This document shows, one piece after another, positions 1 through 12,700 of a stretch of DNA of 64,000 nucleotides. A program made the translations under genes and the position numbers. Position 1 is the stretch's first letter. Each line of letters opens with the position of its first letter. The stretch comes from Paraspadella gotoi (Eukaryota; Chaetognatha). Location: positions 17,090,606 to 17,154,605 of the forward strand of contig CM119267.1 of NCBI GenBank assembly GCA_051294375.1. The letters run 5' to 3'. Under the pieces are notes generated by a model. The model had not been told where the DNA came from and did no database searches. It worked only from the letters and a program-made list of their open reading frames with translations.

Positions 1-841
1 GAAAGTATTTTCCTTGGTCGTCCGTCCAACGAATTTAAATTTCATGGTGCCAAAGTAATCAATATTTTTTAACGTTGGAAGAATTTCATCCTAATGTAAG
101 TTAAGTAATTTAAAGTAACCTCGGTCCTGGCCATTTTCAAAAGTTGCGAGTTTTTCAAAGTTTGATGGAAGCTAAGAAATTAGCCACATATTTTGGTTTA
201 TGAGAGCTGACGATTTTTTTTTGTTCAGATGGGTGAAAATTATATAAACCCTTTGAGCTTGACCCGAGAGTTCCGGTTTTAAAATCCAGGAAGTTGATGG
301 CTTTAACAATTGTATCTGCGGCGTCTCTGCTGCTGTGTGTACTGCCACAAGCAGCAGCGGAATCGGTTTTTAACTGGTCTCCAAATATTTCGGTGTTATG
401 AAAAAACGCACATTAAATTTTGTAATATTGTCATTTCAAAGTCTAAGATTAATCAGTAGTTTTTTTTTCACGCTTGATCTTGAGCAGTTTCAAGGCGTCG
501 AGATTTGAAAATTCTGTTCAATTCTCTGAACGCCCGTACTCTACGATCTATCCCTTTGTATTGAAATTATTATTTTTAATCATAACGTTATCGCTCTTTT
601 TTTCTTTTTCTGTGAGATCGATTTACAGATGCCATATATTGTTTCTTAAAGTATTTTTAAATAGTACTGTTATTGAGTTATTTTTATTAGAATTTATGCA
701 CCGCCACAATACCACCTTTTTATTTACAGTACGGAATTATACGTACTTAATGAGTGCCACGATTTTTTTTTAGCGTCAATCCTTTCGGGGAATTGCAGTT
801 TCAAAATATTTTAACTTTATTGAGCGAACTTCTGCTACAAA
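1..841. other. AT-rich upstream stretch, no gene assigned
   Basis: No coding region can be supported here. The longest open frame (positions 474-773) is AT-rich and hydrophobic by composition, and resembles no family I know. The stretch may hold the 3' UTR of a gene to the left and the promoter or leader of the neuroguidin gene. A pyrimidine-rich 3' splice-site-like sequence ends with AG at 772-773, 69 bases before the neuroguidin start codon. A short inverted repeat (CTGCTGCT / AGCAGCAG) near 325-356 could form a small hairpin. Confidence 0.6.
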
Positions 842-2248
842 ATGACAGAAAACATGTTCGGAGTGTTGGAAACTATCTCGGATCAGGCATCCCAACTTAC
901 TGCTTTTGTTGACAAATTGCGCGGCGATTTCGAGACGGAAACCTCAAGAACAGATGAAGCGAAAGTAAGGAAAACTAATGAAGTTTAATGATATCACTAT
1001 CGTATATATTATATAAAATATATTGTATATGCATCTTATTCTTTTTTTTTTTTCAGAATATCGGATTAAGCTATCTCGACGTGAAGAACCTGCTCTTGTT
1101 AAATTATAATTGTGACATTGCTCATGTAATTCTGTCTAAATGCAAGGGAAGGTATGATATTCCACTGAGGCTTAGTTCATTGTTTGAGGGGACGGTGACT
1201 AATTAATCTGTCATCGTTTCAGGTCCCTCGTCGATAACCCCGCCGTCGATCGATTGACGGAAACTAGGACGGTGATGGAAAAGACTCGCGGCGTTGATCT
1301 CAAACTGAAGTACCAAATCGAAAAGCTCGTTAGAGCCGCCACAGTCGAAACTCAAGGTTAGAAAGCGACCATGACCATTCTTTACTAGTATCGTTTAGTT
1401 GTCTCGAGCGGATCGTGCAAATTCTTGGCAATCGTCAATTCTTCAAGCTTCATAATTGTTTAGATAAAGACAATCAATGCAACTTTAATATAGGCGCGGG
1501 TAACGATCCTCTCAGCTTCCGCCCGAATCTGACCGGTTTTGACGAAGACGATGACGTTGACGGAGATGATGACGATAAAACTAAATCGAAAAAGGACGGC
1601 GTGTATCGACCGCCTAAGTTAGCCGCAGTCAGATACGACGGCGACGATACTGAGGCGGTGAAGAGGGAAAAGCGGGCTAAGATAAGGTCCAGGGCTGTCG
1701 CCAACGCTGCCTTACTCAAGGTATTTTTTTTTCCATTAAAAAAAAAATCACCCAATATTGGCGATGTTATTAGTTATAAGTAAACCTTTATTTCTTATTT
1801 AATGTAACATTGAATGTTTACTTATTTCGTAGGATCTTGATCTGGACCGTGAAGAGCCAGAGGAAATATTCGAGAACAACGTTCACCGGTTCAAGGAAGA
1901 TCGAAGATTAGCGGAAAGAACCAAATATGAAGAGGACAACTTCACTCGCCTTGTACTGACCAAGAAAGACAAAGGTGAGAACTTTTAAGTGATTCTTTGT
2001 GACATCTTTTTCGTTTTTCATTCTTGTTTTGCTTGTTCGCAGCTCGCATGAAACGGCTTTCCACGGCCTCCGCGCTCGGAGACGCGATGACCAACTTTTC
2101 CGGACTTCCCGCTTTGTGGCGGGACGATGAAGACGGCGGAGGCGGTGCGGGCGGAAAGAAGCCGAAAAAAGTTTCTGGTACCAAAAGAAAACTTTCCAAA
2201 GCCACCGCAAAGAAGATGAAAGCCAAAAAGAGAAAACGTTTTGCTTAA
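842..2248 (+). CDS. NGDN: Neuroguidin (Sas10/Utp3/C1D family)
   Basis: Six exons (842-964, 1057-1151, 1223-1356, 1494-1720, 1833-1974, 2043-2248) join in frame to a 308-residue protein; human NGDN is of similar length. The N-terminal Sas10/C1D helical domain is recognisable, including the segment around KYQIEKLVRAA. It is followed by a conserved DPLSFRPN motif (exon 4), an acidic D/E-rich stretch, and a highly basic Lys/Arg C-terminus typical of nucleolar proteins. In the family, neuroguidin/Lcp5 is a small-subunit processome factor for 18S rRNA maturation and has also been linked to translational control through eIF4E. All introns are GT-AG and short. The start was chosen because it opens the conserved helical domain and no in-frame upstream methionine precedes it. 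Assignment is from motif recognition, without database alignment. Confidence 0.9.
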
Positions 2249-2818
2249 AAGTCCACTCTCTGTTACATTCGTTTTGAATCTTATCAGTTATTTCGTTACT
2301 ATGTATTTTTGTTAGCTTTTACAGATTTTGCATTCACTTTTTTGTGGATTAATATGTGGCATTTTGTACGCTCGGCCAATGGAACTTCAAACTCTCAACG
2401 TTCCGGATAATCAACAGCGGTCAAAACGTTGGCAGGTTTGAAACATGAGAGATACAACTAGCCGTTGGTGTCATGTAAGAAATGCTATAGAAATTGTCTC
2501 CGAAATTAGGACCCCAGTGCGACGATTTTTCGGGAGCAATCTCTGACACGCGGCCCGATCAAAGGGTCCACCCCAACATCATTAGGAAAACGCGGTTCTC
2601 GGTCGCAACAACCTCTCGTAGGCGCTTCGCCCACCGCCTCGAGACATAGCGCCTTCACCACAGGTGTCCGAGGTTGACAGTTTAGGACACGATTTTTTCA
2701 TTGACCTCTAGAACTTGTGTACAGAATGGGTCGAACAGTTAAATAATTATTTATAAAAATCATTGCAGGGGGCAGCTCTACTGTAATTCTCCGCAAAACC
2801 TCGGACGCTTCAAGTAAA
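2249..2818. other. Spacer with GC-rich island upstream of M6
   Basis: No gene found. Positions about 2480-2710 are clearly GC-richer than the surrounding spacer. They are open for about 45 codons in one + frame but have no good start. An AG at 2767-2768 lies 51 bases before the M6 start codon, so the island could be a non-coding 5' leader exon or promoter of M6. This is inference only. Confidence 0.4.
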
Positions 2819-4190
2819 ATGCCGTGTTGTCATTCATGTTGCGAGTGTCTCGGAAGAATTCCGTATGGATCTCTGCTCGCTACTCTCATTACAGGCATAA
2901 AACACAAACGGTTTTTGAATATTGTGAGAAATTTTGGACTAAGTTCGAATTTTCATTAATTAGGGGCGGGTGTTGGAGTAGCTTGCGTTTGCACTTCCAT
3001 CGGTTTACCTCATTTAGTGGCGATGTTGAGGGTAATTTTCTTATTTCTTATCGATGGATTCAGCGATATATATATATATAATATATATACATATATACGA
3101 GTACGGTCTTTTTTTAGGGTTTCAAAATTTCTATCAAAGATGGAGTTGAAGAAGCATTCATGACAGCCGTCGTATCCGTCGGTAATTTGAAATTATTATA
3201 ATAAACGATAATTAATCTGACCAAATGAAATTTATTGTGAAAAACGTTTGTAAAAACATCAGGGGCGGTAATGGCCACCCTTGCCGTCGTCCTTCTTATC
3301 ATCGGGTTTCTAGCTACCGGAGCGACGAGACGCCAAGTATACACTGGTAAATTCGGTCTATTAATGAAATATTGGGAAATTAATGTTACCTAAAAATCTT
3401 TCTCGTTAACTAATATCCTTTGATTTCTTAGGCTCGTGGTCTCGTATCACAGGAAGAATCGCCGCTGGTTTTTTCATCCTTCTTACTTACTTTCTGACCA
3501 TTGTTTGGTTCTTGGCCTGTTGTCTACTACTTATCGTGTCAGTCTTCTTTGTCGTCAGTGTTACAAATTGTCAGGTAATGTAATGTTACTCAAATATTAA
3601 TGCATTAAACTTTCAGGTTTGTAATATTGCTTTTTACTATTATTAAAATTCACTCACTTTTCAGTTGTACGAAAAAGATCAGCAGTGGGAAGGGAATTGT
3701 TTCAACGTGTCGACCATCGTGGAGGGCATTCCCGCCAACATCAACGTCGATCAACTCTCGACGAGGCTTTGTGGGGAAGAGTTCAAAGGTAAATGTTACT
3801 GGAAGAACGGACAACTTTGTCGTTTTTCATATCAGTTGATTTTTTTTGTCTCTTCAGCAAAAAATATTTTTCTGTTTAGTGAGCTAATCAAATTTTTTTA
3901 AACAAATTTCAAATTTTCAGAATACTGCGACGAGGCGACGCAAGGCCACCTCCTCTTCTACGCGGCCAACGGAGGCGTCGCTCTTATCGTCCTCGGTCTC
4001 ATTCACTTTCTCATGTGTCTGTCGGCCAACTATGCCCACATCAAAGGTTTGCTTTTGTTGTTTGAGTTTTGATCGATCCTTCAACAGTGTGTAAACAGTT
4101 TTACTTAATCCATTTTCAGACGGATTAAAGTTGCGGGAATACGAGGAGGCCAAGTATTCCATCGACACCAGAGATTACGCTTCGTTTTGA
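2819..4190 (+). CDS. M6: Myelin proteolipid/M6 family four-pass membrane glycoprotein
   Basis: Eight exons (2819-2894, 2964-3031, 3118-3181, 3263-3346, 3432-3574, 3665-3788, 3921-4046, 4120-4190) give 251 residues, the usual size for the PLP/DM20/M6 family. The Cys-rich N-terminus with CCECLGRIPYGSLLAT matches the family signature, where these cysteines are palmitoylated. Four hydrophobic segments follow. The conserved intracellular motif LATGATRRQVY lies in exon 4, and the second extracellular loop carries paired cysteines (GNCF, RLCG, YCDE). The end of the last membrane helix reads SANYAHIK, as in other members. The family organises plasma membrane in neurons and epithelia and influences filopodia and neurite growth. 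Intron 1 (2895-2963) must use a GC donor (ACAG|GC) to keep the frame, since no GT donor there gives the conserved joined sequence. Confidence 0.92.
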
Positions 4191-5597
4191 AGAAAAGCCG
4201 GGTTTTTTTTTCTGGTTAAGCTCTGTGGTGTCGAAATTACTCGCCGTGAAAATTTTAAATTTTTTTGGTGGCTTTTTTAAGTTTGTTCCTGGAAAACATG
4301 TCAAATTAGACGGATGAACTGAAGACTTTCTTATTAAAATTTTTCTCTTTGTTCTTTCATTTTTCGAGAGTTTTTTTGCGACGCATTGCGTTGAAATTGT
4401 ATACACTGAATTTTAAGAAAATATTATATGCTTAGCATTTATTCAATTATCATTATTATAAATGCAAAAAAAATGACACCTGTTCCGCTTTATTTAAAAT
4501 GTTTTGATAATTTTTTTTCCGCTACATTTTGATGTTTCTTATTTCAAATGTTTTGTGATAGATCAATTTTATTTTTTTTAGCATGAAGCTCGTGCTAACT
4601 ATGTGATTATAGCATTGCTCTCATTAACCTATTCAAACTTCCTTCGATTTTTTGTATAAAAGGGTTAGTATATACATTTTATAGTCTTTTTATCTGCTGC
4701 TCTTCTTATATTCCCCACATTATCATTGACAAAAATTACCTTCTTGTCCCGAGATCAATGTTTACTGTAAAGTTTCCGAGTCGTTATTCACATTCCATTT
4801 TTTCGCATTTACCAAAAAAGAGCAGATTTTCCAGAAATGCTTAGCACCCGGGTTAAATATTTTATATTTTGAATGCAAGCTGCTTTATATTTACCAAGAA
4901 CCGAAAAACAAATTACGTTTAAATGTCTTTGTCTTACTAATAAAAATATTTGCGGATGGCTTGCATAAAAAATCTTTAAAACTGGTGCTAAGGAAGGGTG
5001 GCGTACATAGAATTTTCTCAAAAACCCGAAAAGTGGCATCGTTTATCATATCAATGTGATCAACGTATAAAAAATATTCGTTTAGGTTGCTTTGCTGTAC
5101 CAAAAAATATATATATATATAAATTAACTTAGATTTTTCCTTGAGATTTAAACTAACCAATGATTAGGAAAACCTTTAAGCAGGTTTATTTTATTTTATT
5201 TATTGCCGACGATAACGCCTAGTTTCGTTCTCATTGTTAGGTTTTTAACTATTTCATGAAACTGTCGTGGAAAAACCAAAAACGGACTCCGTCAAAGACT
5301 CTTCGTTTTTCTAGATTCCCTTTTGTTTCTCGACGGAAGGGCTTTCCCAGCTGAGCGACGAAAAAATCTGTCACTTTAATTCCATCGCAACTGTGGCCGA
5401 CAGCTAAGATGCCAATGAACAGACGAAGCGTTGTGGCTGTGCTCTTGTTGAATGATGACGAGAATATATATAATAAATTTTGAAGATTAAATGATTTCAA
5501 CCAAACTTACGATATCGAACAATTACCGCAATTTAAAATTACGTTATCAGTATCTAAATTATTAAAGGGAAATAGGACGTCCGAAACAGTCGGGGAT
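4191..5597. other. Spacer between M6 and CAP-Gly gene
   Basis: About 1.4 kb, mostly AT-rich, with a short TA-dinucleotide run near 5107-5120. Positions about 5265-5396 have coding-like composition but one in-frame TAG on the + strand, and I could not fit them into a gene model. They may be a leader exon or decayed coding sequence. Nothing else is supported. Confidence 0.4.
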
Positions 5598-8500
5598 ATG
5601 GAGTTGGATGGCGATACCCCGTTCATCCCATCGGAGACCACGACCAAGTCGGACTCGAATTCTCAAAACCCTGAACTGTCGCTGGAAGCCTCGCACGCTT
5701 CCATGCCCTCTTCGTCCGCAGAAAAATTGGAAGATCTCGATGATGACTGCCCCAGCCAAAAATCTTTGGATGTTCCATCGGTCGCTTCGGTGCATGCTCT
5801 TGGAACTGCCTGTGTTACTTCGGCGGAAGCCCCACCACCGTTAAAGACCTCCGAGAAAAACAGCCCGTTGTCTAAATCAGAGACGACGGAAAACTCGAAC
5901 AAAATAGCCAGATTGGAGTATGGGTTATCGCTTGGAGACAGGTCGGTTGCGTGGAAGGGTCTATAATTTACATTTTGTTGTCGCTTGACTCCTTGTGTCT
6001 CAAGTATTCCTAATATTTTTTACCTCCCAAAGGGTAATGGTCTCCAAAACTCGAGTTGGTTATATCCGCTACTTGGGCCCCACCGAATTCGCTTCCGGTT
6101 TTTGGGTTGGCATCGAACTCGACGAGCCTCGCGGGAAGAACAACGGCGTCGTCAATGGTAAAAAGTACTTCAACTGTCGGGGTCCTTTTTTCGGCCTTTT
6201 CTCACCCGTGGAAAAAGCCGTCAAGGTGGACGCCGCCGGTCGACGAGCCGCGCGAGGAGCGACTAAACCCGTAACCCGTGCTACTCCCGCCCACCATTCT
6301 CGTCTTTGCCGATCTTCATCTCGAGACTCTGTCAACTCGTTTCGTTCCTTCTCCTCCATGTCTTCCATCTGTTCCAACGTTTCCACCGCCTCCCTCTTTA
6401 CGGATTCGACGTCGCCTCTCGCAGCTTCCACGCCCGTCCCTCCCTCGCGTCCTCTTCGCCATGCCGTGTCTTATTCCAATGTGCATTCCTGTCATCATAG
6501 CACCGATACTACTCGAGAAAAGAGAAAGATCAGTCGCCATGGTGACGGAAACGAGGAAGAAAACAACAAGAGAAAACAGACGCCGGGTCTCGCCAAGACT
6601 CCACCGAAGCGAGGCTCGGCCGCCGTGGTTAAACCCTCGACCCCCACACCTTCTCGTCATGCCGTCAAACGGCCGTCCTGCGCCGGCGCGGGGTCATTCG
6701 CTGAAGTTCTGTCCCGATCGAATGTTAAATCGCGCGCCATCGCTTCACCGAAAGACCCCGGCGTCGTTCCGCTCTCACGTTCGTGTTCCTTCGTTCAACC
6801 GCCATCTCCTCGGTCCAAGGGCGGCTTCGATTATCCGCCCGAAGATTACGCCGACGACGCCACCCTTCGGGCGCTGCGAGCGGCGGTTTCCGAAAAAACG
6901 CAGCACATTGATCAACTGTTAATGGAACGTGATCTAGAGCGTAGCGAGGTAGCTAAGGCCGTGGCTGAAGCGGAGGAAAACGGAGTTAAATACGACGCCT
7001 TGAAGGTGGATTGGGAGGAATTCAGGATAGCGAAGCTGGAAGAACTTGAAGTATGGAGGGAAAGGACGGCAGAGTTAATAGAATCGTTAGCGAGTTGTAA
7101 GGAGAAGCTTTCTGACAAGGAACGAGAGTTCGAGGACGCCAGATTCCGGGCCGATGAACTCGAATTGAACATTCAAGAAATTCAAGACGCTTTGAGGTTA
7201 AAAAATGTGGAATCTCTGAGGTTAAACAACGAATTGGAAGAGCAAAGAGCATCCGCAATCGATTCTCAGGAAGAATTAAATTCTCTTAATAAGAAGCTTA
7301 ATATTTTAGAAAAAGAAAACGTCGATCTTAAGAATGAGCTGGAAAGCATATACTCGAATCAGAGGATTTCGGAAGAAAACGAGTGTCTGAAACGCCAACT
7401 TGCCGTAGAAGATACAAAAATTAGAGGGTTCCTTACGGAAAGCGAGGAATGTCAGAAGAAATTAAAAGACCAAACTGATGCAATTTATCGTTTGCAAGCA
7501 GCCCTAAATGAAAAAGATCTGAAAAATATAGAATTGCTGAAAAATTTGGAGGCAGAGGCCAATAATGCTTTGACCCTCCAGAAAGCTTTAGAAAATGAGA
7601 AGATCGTACATAGAGAAGTTCTTACGAAATTAAACGAAGAGACTAAAAAAAACTACTCCTTACAAAAAAATTTTGATATAAACGAGATTAAACTTAATGA
7701 CACTCTTAACTCATTTGATCAACAAACTAAAACAATTTTGACCTTAGAAAAATCTTTGCATGAAAAGGGCTTAAAACTTTCGAATTTGTCCTTAGAACGC
7801 GAGGAGTACGTAAAAAAGTTAAAAAGTCAAACGCAAATTTTACTTCATTTACAAAGCGAATTTGATAGCAAAGACGTGCAATATAATGAGTGCCAAAACA
7901 ATTTAGAAGAACAAATTAAAAAAACTTCCATTCTCCAGACAGCGCTTGATGTTAAAATTGTGGAACATACGGAATACTTAAAGAATACTGAAGTTCTCAA
8001 TGAAAAAATTTCGGAGTTGAAAAAGACTTTAAATGAGAAAGAGTTCGAGTATAACGAGTGCATGAAACGTTTGATGGAACAGACCAAAGTTTTTTCCTCC
8101 ATTCAAACGGCTTTGGATGAAAAAACTAGTGAATTGACCCGCTCTCTAGAAAAAAAAAAAGAAGACGAAGCTGAGTTTAGTCATCAACTAATTCAACTTT
8201 TTTCCCAAAACACACACATTCAGAATTCTCTCGAGGAAAAAGAGAGAACAATCGATGTTCAACTTCGAAAATTACAAGAACAGGATGTTACCCTAATAGC
8301 TCTTAAGAAAAATTTACATGAGCGTAATCATCAGGCGGAGTCATGGCGACTGAAAAATGAAGAGATGAATAAAGATTATGCCACTTTGGAAAATAGATAT
8401 GAATGCTTGGAAAGAAAAATTGAAGATTCAAACAACAACAGAAATTTGCCACAAAAACAAAGAACGACTATTCCTTGGGAAATGGCGGAAAGGAATCAGT

Positions 8501-9336
8501 TACCATGTTCTGATCCGAAATTGGAACCAAATAAAGAAGAAATAGAAAGAAAATATTTTACTGTGAATGAAGAAAAACTGGATTGTGTTAATGGGAGCTT
8601 AATTGAAAAAGACCGACGGTTAGAAACCAGAATGGATTTTTCAAAGGAAGATGAAAACCTTCCTAAGACACCTCAGCTAAACACGAAAAATTGTCAAATA
8701 AATTACTTTGATTCCATGTTTAAACCATATCCTGAAGAGCAAAAGAGCATGAGAGAAAATGTACAAAAATTTGAAATACACGGCGAAACGAGTGGCGATG
8801 CAAAATCGATTCAGATAGAGGATCTCAAACTAGCACCTATGAAATTGATTGAGAGAGTTAACGTGAACGAGCAAGACCAAATAATGGAACTTAAGCGGCG
8901 AATCGCTGAGTTTATCACTCTAGTCAGTTCTGAAAAAAAAATGAAAATAGACTGTGATAATAGCACAAACAGTGATCTATTAAATTTGTTTAAAGATTTT
9001 GAAATACTTCGTCGCTTAAATAAAAATAATTTCAATGAAAATTTTAAAAGCCTCTACCATGAGTTCGAGGCTGTAACCTGCAACCCGCCGTCCTTCAATC
9101 TAGTCAAACACAGCAATCTAGTCGAATCAAATCAAACGGATCCGTTTAATTTTGATATTAACAATTGCAATCCTCTTGAAAATATTAAAAAAGATTACCA
9201 GCTGATTATTCGTAGTGTTGAGTGTCAGCTTGACCGAGGAAAGCAACTTGGATTGCAAATGTCTTCATCGAAAAACAGTTTGGATAATCTACGCGTAAAA
9301 ATCTCAAAAATAAGGCAGCAACTTAATTGTCGCTGA
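5598..9336 (+). CDS. CAP-Gly domain coiled-coil protein, CLIP-like
   Basis: Two exons (5598-5941 and 6033-9336) give 1215 residues. Residues 1-110 are acidic and Ser/Thr-rich. A single CAP-Gly domain follows at about 110-185, with GYIRYLG, FWVGIELD and the tubulin/EB-tail-binding GKNNG motif. The region around 190-380 is basic and Ser/Arg/Pro-rich, a typical microtubule-binding linker. From about 385 to 940 the protein is a long Glu/Lys/Leu heptad-like coiled coil with repeated 'hLQ.aLdeK' units, then a less structured acidic tail and a short final coil. The architecture matches plus-end tracking linker proteins (CLIP-170/CLIP-190), but these usually have two CAP-Gly domains and C-terminal zinc knuckles, neither of which I see. 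Dynactin p150 is an alternative, though its distal domains are not recognisable. The splice joins LGDR to VMVSKTRVGYIRYLG, the canonical CAP-Gly entry. A polyadenylation hexamer AATAAA lies at 9399-9404. Confidence 0.82.
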
Positions 9337-9701
9337 GAAAGCCTTTTTTTCGAAGTGAATTTTTTTTAAAGCAGTATTGTTTTACGTACTTAAACTGCAA
9401 TAAATTAATGTTTTAAAATCGTTCTCGTTAATTTTTTTTCTAATTTAAATGCTTTTTCTGTTTTTTTTTTCAGCGTAATTTTGAGAATTCCATTTGACGT
9501 TTCATTCTTGAATTTTTTTTGGTTTTTCGCTAAGAGATTGCCTCCTCATCTCCTATCAATACATGAATATCGTGTGAACAAAAACTCACTTTTGTGGGGC
9601 GCGCAAAAATTGGTACAATCAGCAAGGCTCAGTTGGAGCCGTCTTGTCAGAAAAACTTGGTCAAAAGAAATCGCTAAAACGTGGTATTATTTCTGTCAAA
9701 A
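9337..9701. other. Spacer with polyA signal and ARIH2 leader
   Basis: Contains an AATAAA hexamer at 9399-9404 that probably ends the CAP-Gly transcript. A strong pyrimidine-rich 3' splice-site-like sequence ends with CAG at 9471-9473, upstream of ARIH2. No independent gene is seen. Confidence 0.5.
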
Positions 9702-12700
9702 ATGGCGTCCAACGTTGTAATGAAGAGCCCTCATGAATCTGAGGACGAAGAGAACATGTCCGTACAGGAATCAGACGACGACGATGATAACGACTATCAG
9801 GTACATGCGTATCTTTGTAAATATTGAACAAAATCTTTTAAACGCATATAATTTTTTTTTCTTTTTGCAGGACTATTACAACCAAACTGATGATATTGGA
9901 GACGAAAACATCTTCGAAAAAGACCCAGAATTCTTTGAATATCGGGTAAGCTCATTTTTGAATCATTACTAAATTGTTTTTGAGAATTCATTTGGCGTGC
10001 CTAATTCATTTCATTACGCAATCAGTGTTTAACGGTTGAAGAGGTGGAGCGTCTCTTAAATGAACACGTCGCCGAACTCAGTCAAGAACTAAAAATTTCC
10101 CCCTCATTGGCCAAAATGCTTCTTCACGCTCATCAGTGGAACAGAGAAGCAATTGTATCTAGGTATCATATGAAAAGTTGTTGTAAGCTTATTTGACACA
10201 ATGAAAAATAACGTGGCGTTTCTGTCTCGTGCTGTTTTTGTCCTTTTAAAATTATTTCTGAGCCAAATTAATTGATTATTACTTTTGATAATATGTGCGA
10301 TATACACTACTGGACATTACTGTGTCTGACCATAACCCTTGACCATCAACAAAAAAGCTAACTAGATCAAAAATAGTAAAAAAGATGAAGCAATATAGCT
10401 CGAAACGCTTACAAAATTTTAGACCATTGCTTTTATAAATGCAAAAAAAAATATTAATATTATTAAAACAAAATTTTAACGATAACTTAATAGTTAACCG
10501 AAACCAAGATGAATATTTTTTACCCATCATTTCTTCAATTTATATGAATCATATGTTTGTAATTAGTCAATTAATCTAAATAACAATATGACAAATTCAT
10601 TTTCAATTTTTTTTATGAATGGGAAGTTTTTACTGCTTACTCCCCTTGTGTTTAATTATCTAATATTTTAGAGGTATTTCCAAAAACCTTATATAATTAC
10701 TATATTTTTCACTTTTTTTCAATTCTTTCAAACAAAAACAACATCATAAAAACATTTTAAATTAATAAAAAAAAATTGATTGAATGATTTTGGAAAAAAT
10801 ATTTTAAAACTTGAGAATAATGGATTTCGAGTTAGGAAAAAAATTTTGCAATTCAAAAAAATCAGCCTCTAGCCTTTCGATTTTTCTAGAGGCTGATTTT
10901 TTTATTTTTTGATATTTTGATTTTCTATGCAAAACCATTATTCTCAATGAGTATAGGTCGGAGGAAATTTTTTTCCAACAATTTGAAAAAATTTCAGCTT
11001 TTTTAATTAGGGCTTTTTGGGGAAATAAATAAATCAATTATTATACGATGGGTACATCTGAAAGTGATATGTCTCTAAATGACAAAAAATTTTCTTCAAG
11101 TTTTATTTTAAAATTTAAGTATTGTAGCAATAGAAATAAGTGAGATACTCCCGCTTTGCCAAAATTTTTATTTTAACAAAGATTTGTACTGCGTAGTTTA
11201 AAAAAAGTTATTTCATTAAATAACTTTTGAAAGAAAAGAGCTAGCAAGATGGGTGTGGTATCAAATTAAAGCCCTAATCATGGGACACCTTTCTAAAAAA
11301 GTTTTATTAAATTAAATCCATAAATCTTTACACAGCTTTTGTTTTAAATCAGAGTTAAAATTATAACAGTTTTTTGCTTTAAAAATTTTAATGAAGGCAT
11401 ATGAAATTTTTTATTTTTCTTTTGTAATTTAAAAAGGAAAGACTGAATTACATTTTGATTATTATTAAATTTTCTTTATTCCATAAAACTGCTTATATTT
11501 TTAAGTTAAAGTAAAAAACAAGCAAAAATTTATATTGTAGTTTGATAAAATGTCTTTTTAAATATCAAAAATGATAAATACAAAAATGTTTTCAGCTTGA
11601 TATAAACAGTCTGGACATCTACCTTCTTGTCTGTGAAAAAAAAATCGGCATTTTTATTATCTTTAACTGCAAACTAAAAGCTTGACACACTGCTTGTTTA
11701 TCATAATAAAGTTTTAAAAAATTATATAGCTGGCAATATATTTGACAAAGCAAGACATCATTGTGTTAAATTGTATTGATAATTTTCTTTTAAATATAGC
11801 AAGGAATTTAATTCTATTATTTATCATCCATTTTAATTAAGAAAATATTTCTCGTAATAGCCCATTAGAAAGGGTTCATTGACTGACTTAATGATCGAAT
11901 TTTTAGATATCTTTACTGCCCCCATTTCACAAGATATAAAAAGGTCATGGTTATCATGTCAGTAAGTCCAGATTATCTGTACCCTTTATACAACCTGCAT
12001 TCTGAATTTTCTTTTTTTCCCTTTCAAATGTATTAAAAAAAATTATTTGAGAGAACAATCGGCGTGGAGGATGCAATTGGTAAGCCTTAGTTACCCCACT
12101 TCCCGATCGAATTTTTAAATGAGGTTTTTTTTCCATCTATTTGAGACATAACACTAACTATTGGTACTATTATTTTTTAAATTTTTTTTTATTACAATTC
12201 TAGGAATAAATATGAATAAGTAACTTTTTAAAAAAATTTATCATCTTTCACCCTATATTCGGTCATATCTAAAAAACAAAAAAAGATTTTGCATTGATAT
12301 TTTGGATATGGACATATGAAACTATAACGTTTCAAAAATAAAAAGAAATATAATAATATTGAACAGTGAATTTTTTTTATGCACGGAACAGTAACGTTAC
12401 GCCATTTTTCATTGTGTCATTTAAGGCCGTGAAGACGTCATTTCTTCTTTTCACTGTTAACGTTTTATTTTTTTCAAGTAAACAATTAATTTTAAATGTT
12501 TTTAGTTACCGGCTCAACAAGGATAAACTTTTGGTAGAAACCGGAATTACCCCCTTTGCTTTTCCACGGCTAGAACATCTGGGATCCTCGCTAGTTTGTC
12601 AGGCTAGTATTTGATTCATGTGCCGTGCTTTATTAATGTGATAGGTAATATTTTGTTTTTTTCCAGGTCTGTCTCACACCAGTTCATCTAGAGGATGTTC

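Noticed and set aside
474-773. 99-codon + strand frame before NGDN
   Set aside because: AT-rich, hydrophobic by base composition, no family resemblance, and it ends inside the acceptor-like tract upstream of NGDN.
6278-6922. 214-codon frame overlapping the CAP-Gly gene
   Set aside because: Shadow frame of the Ser/Arg/Pro-rich linker of the real protein.
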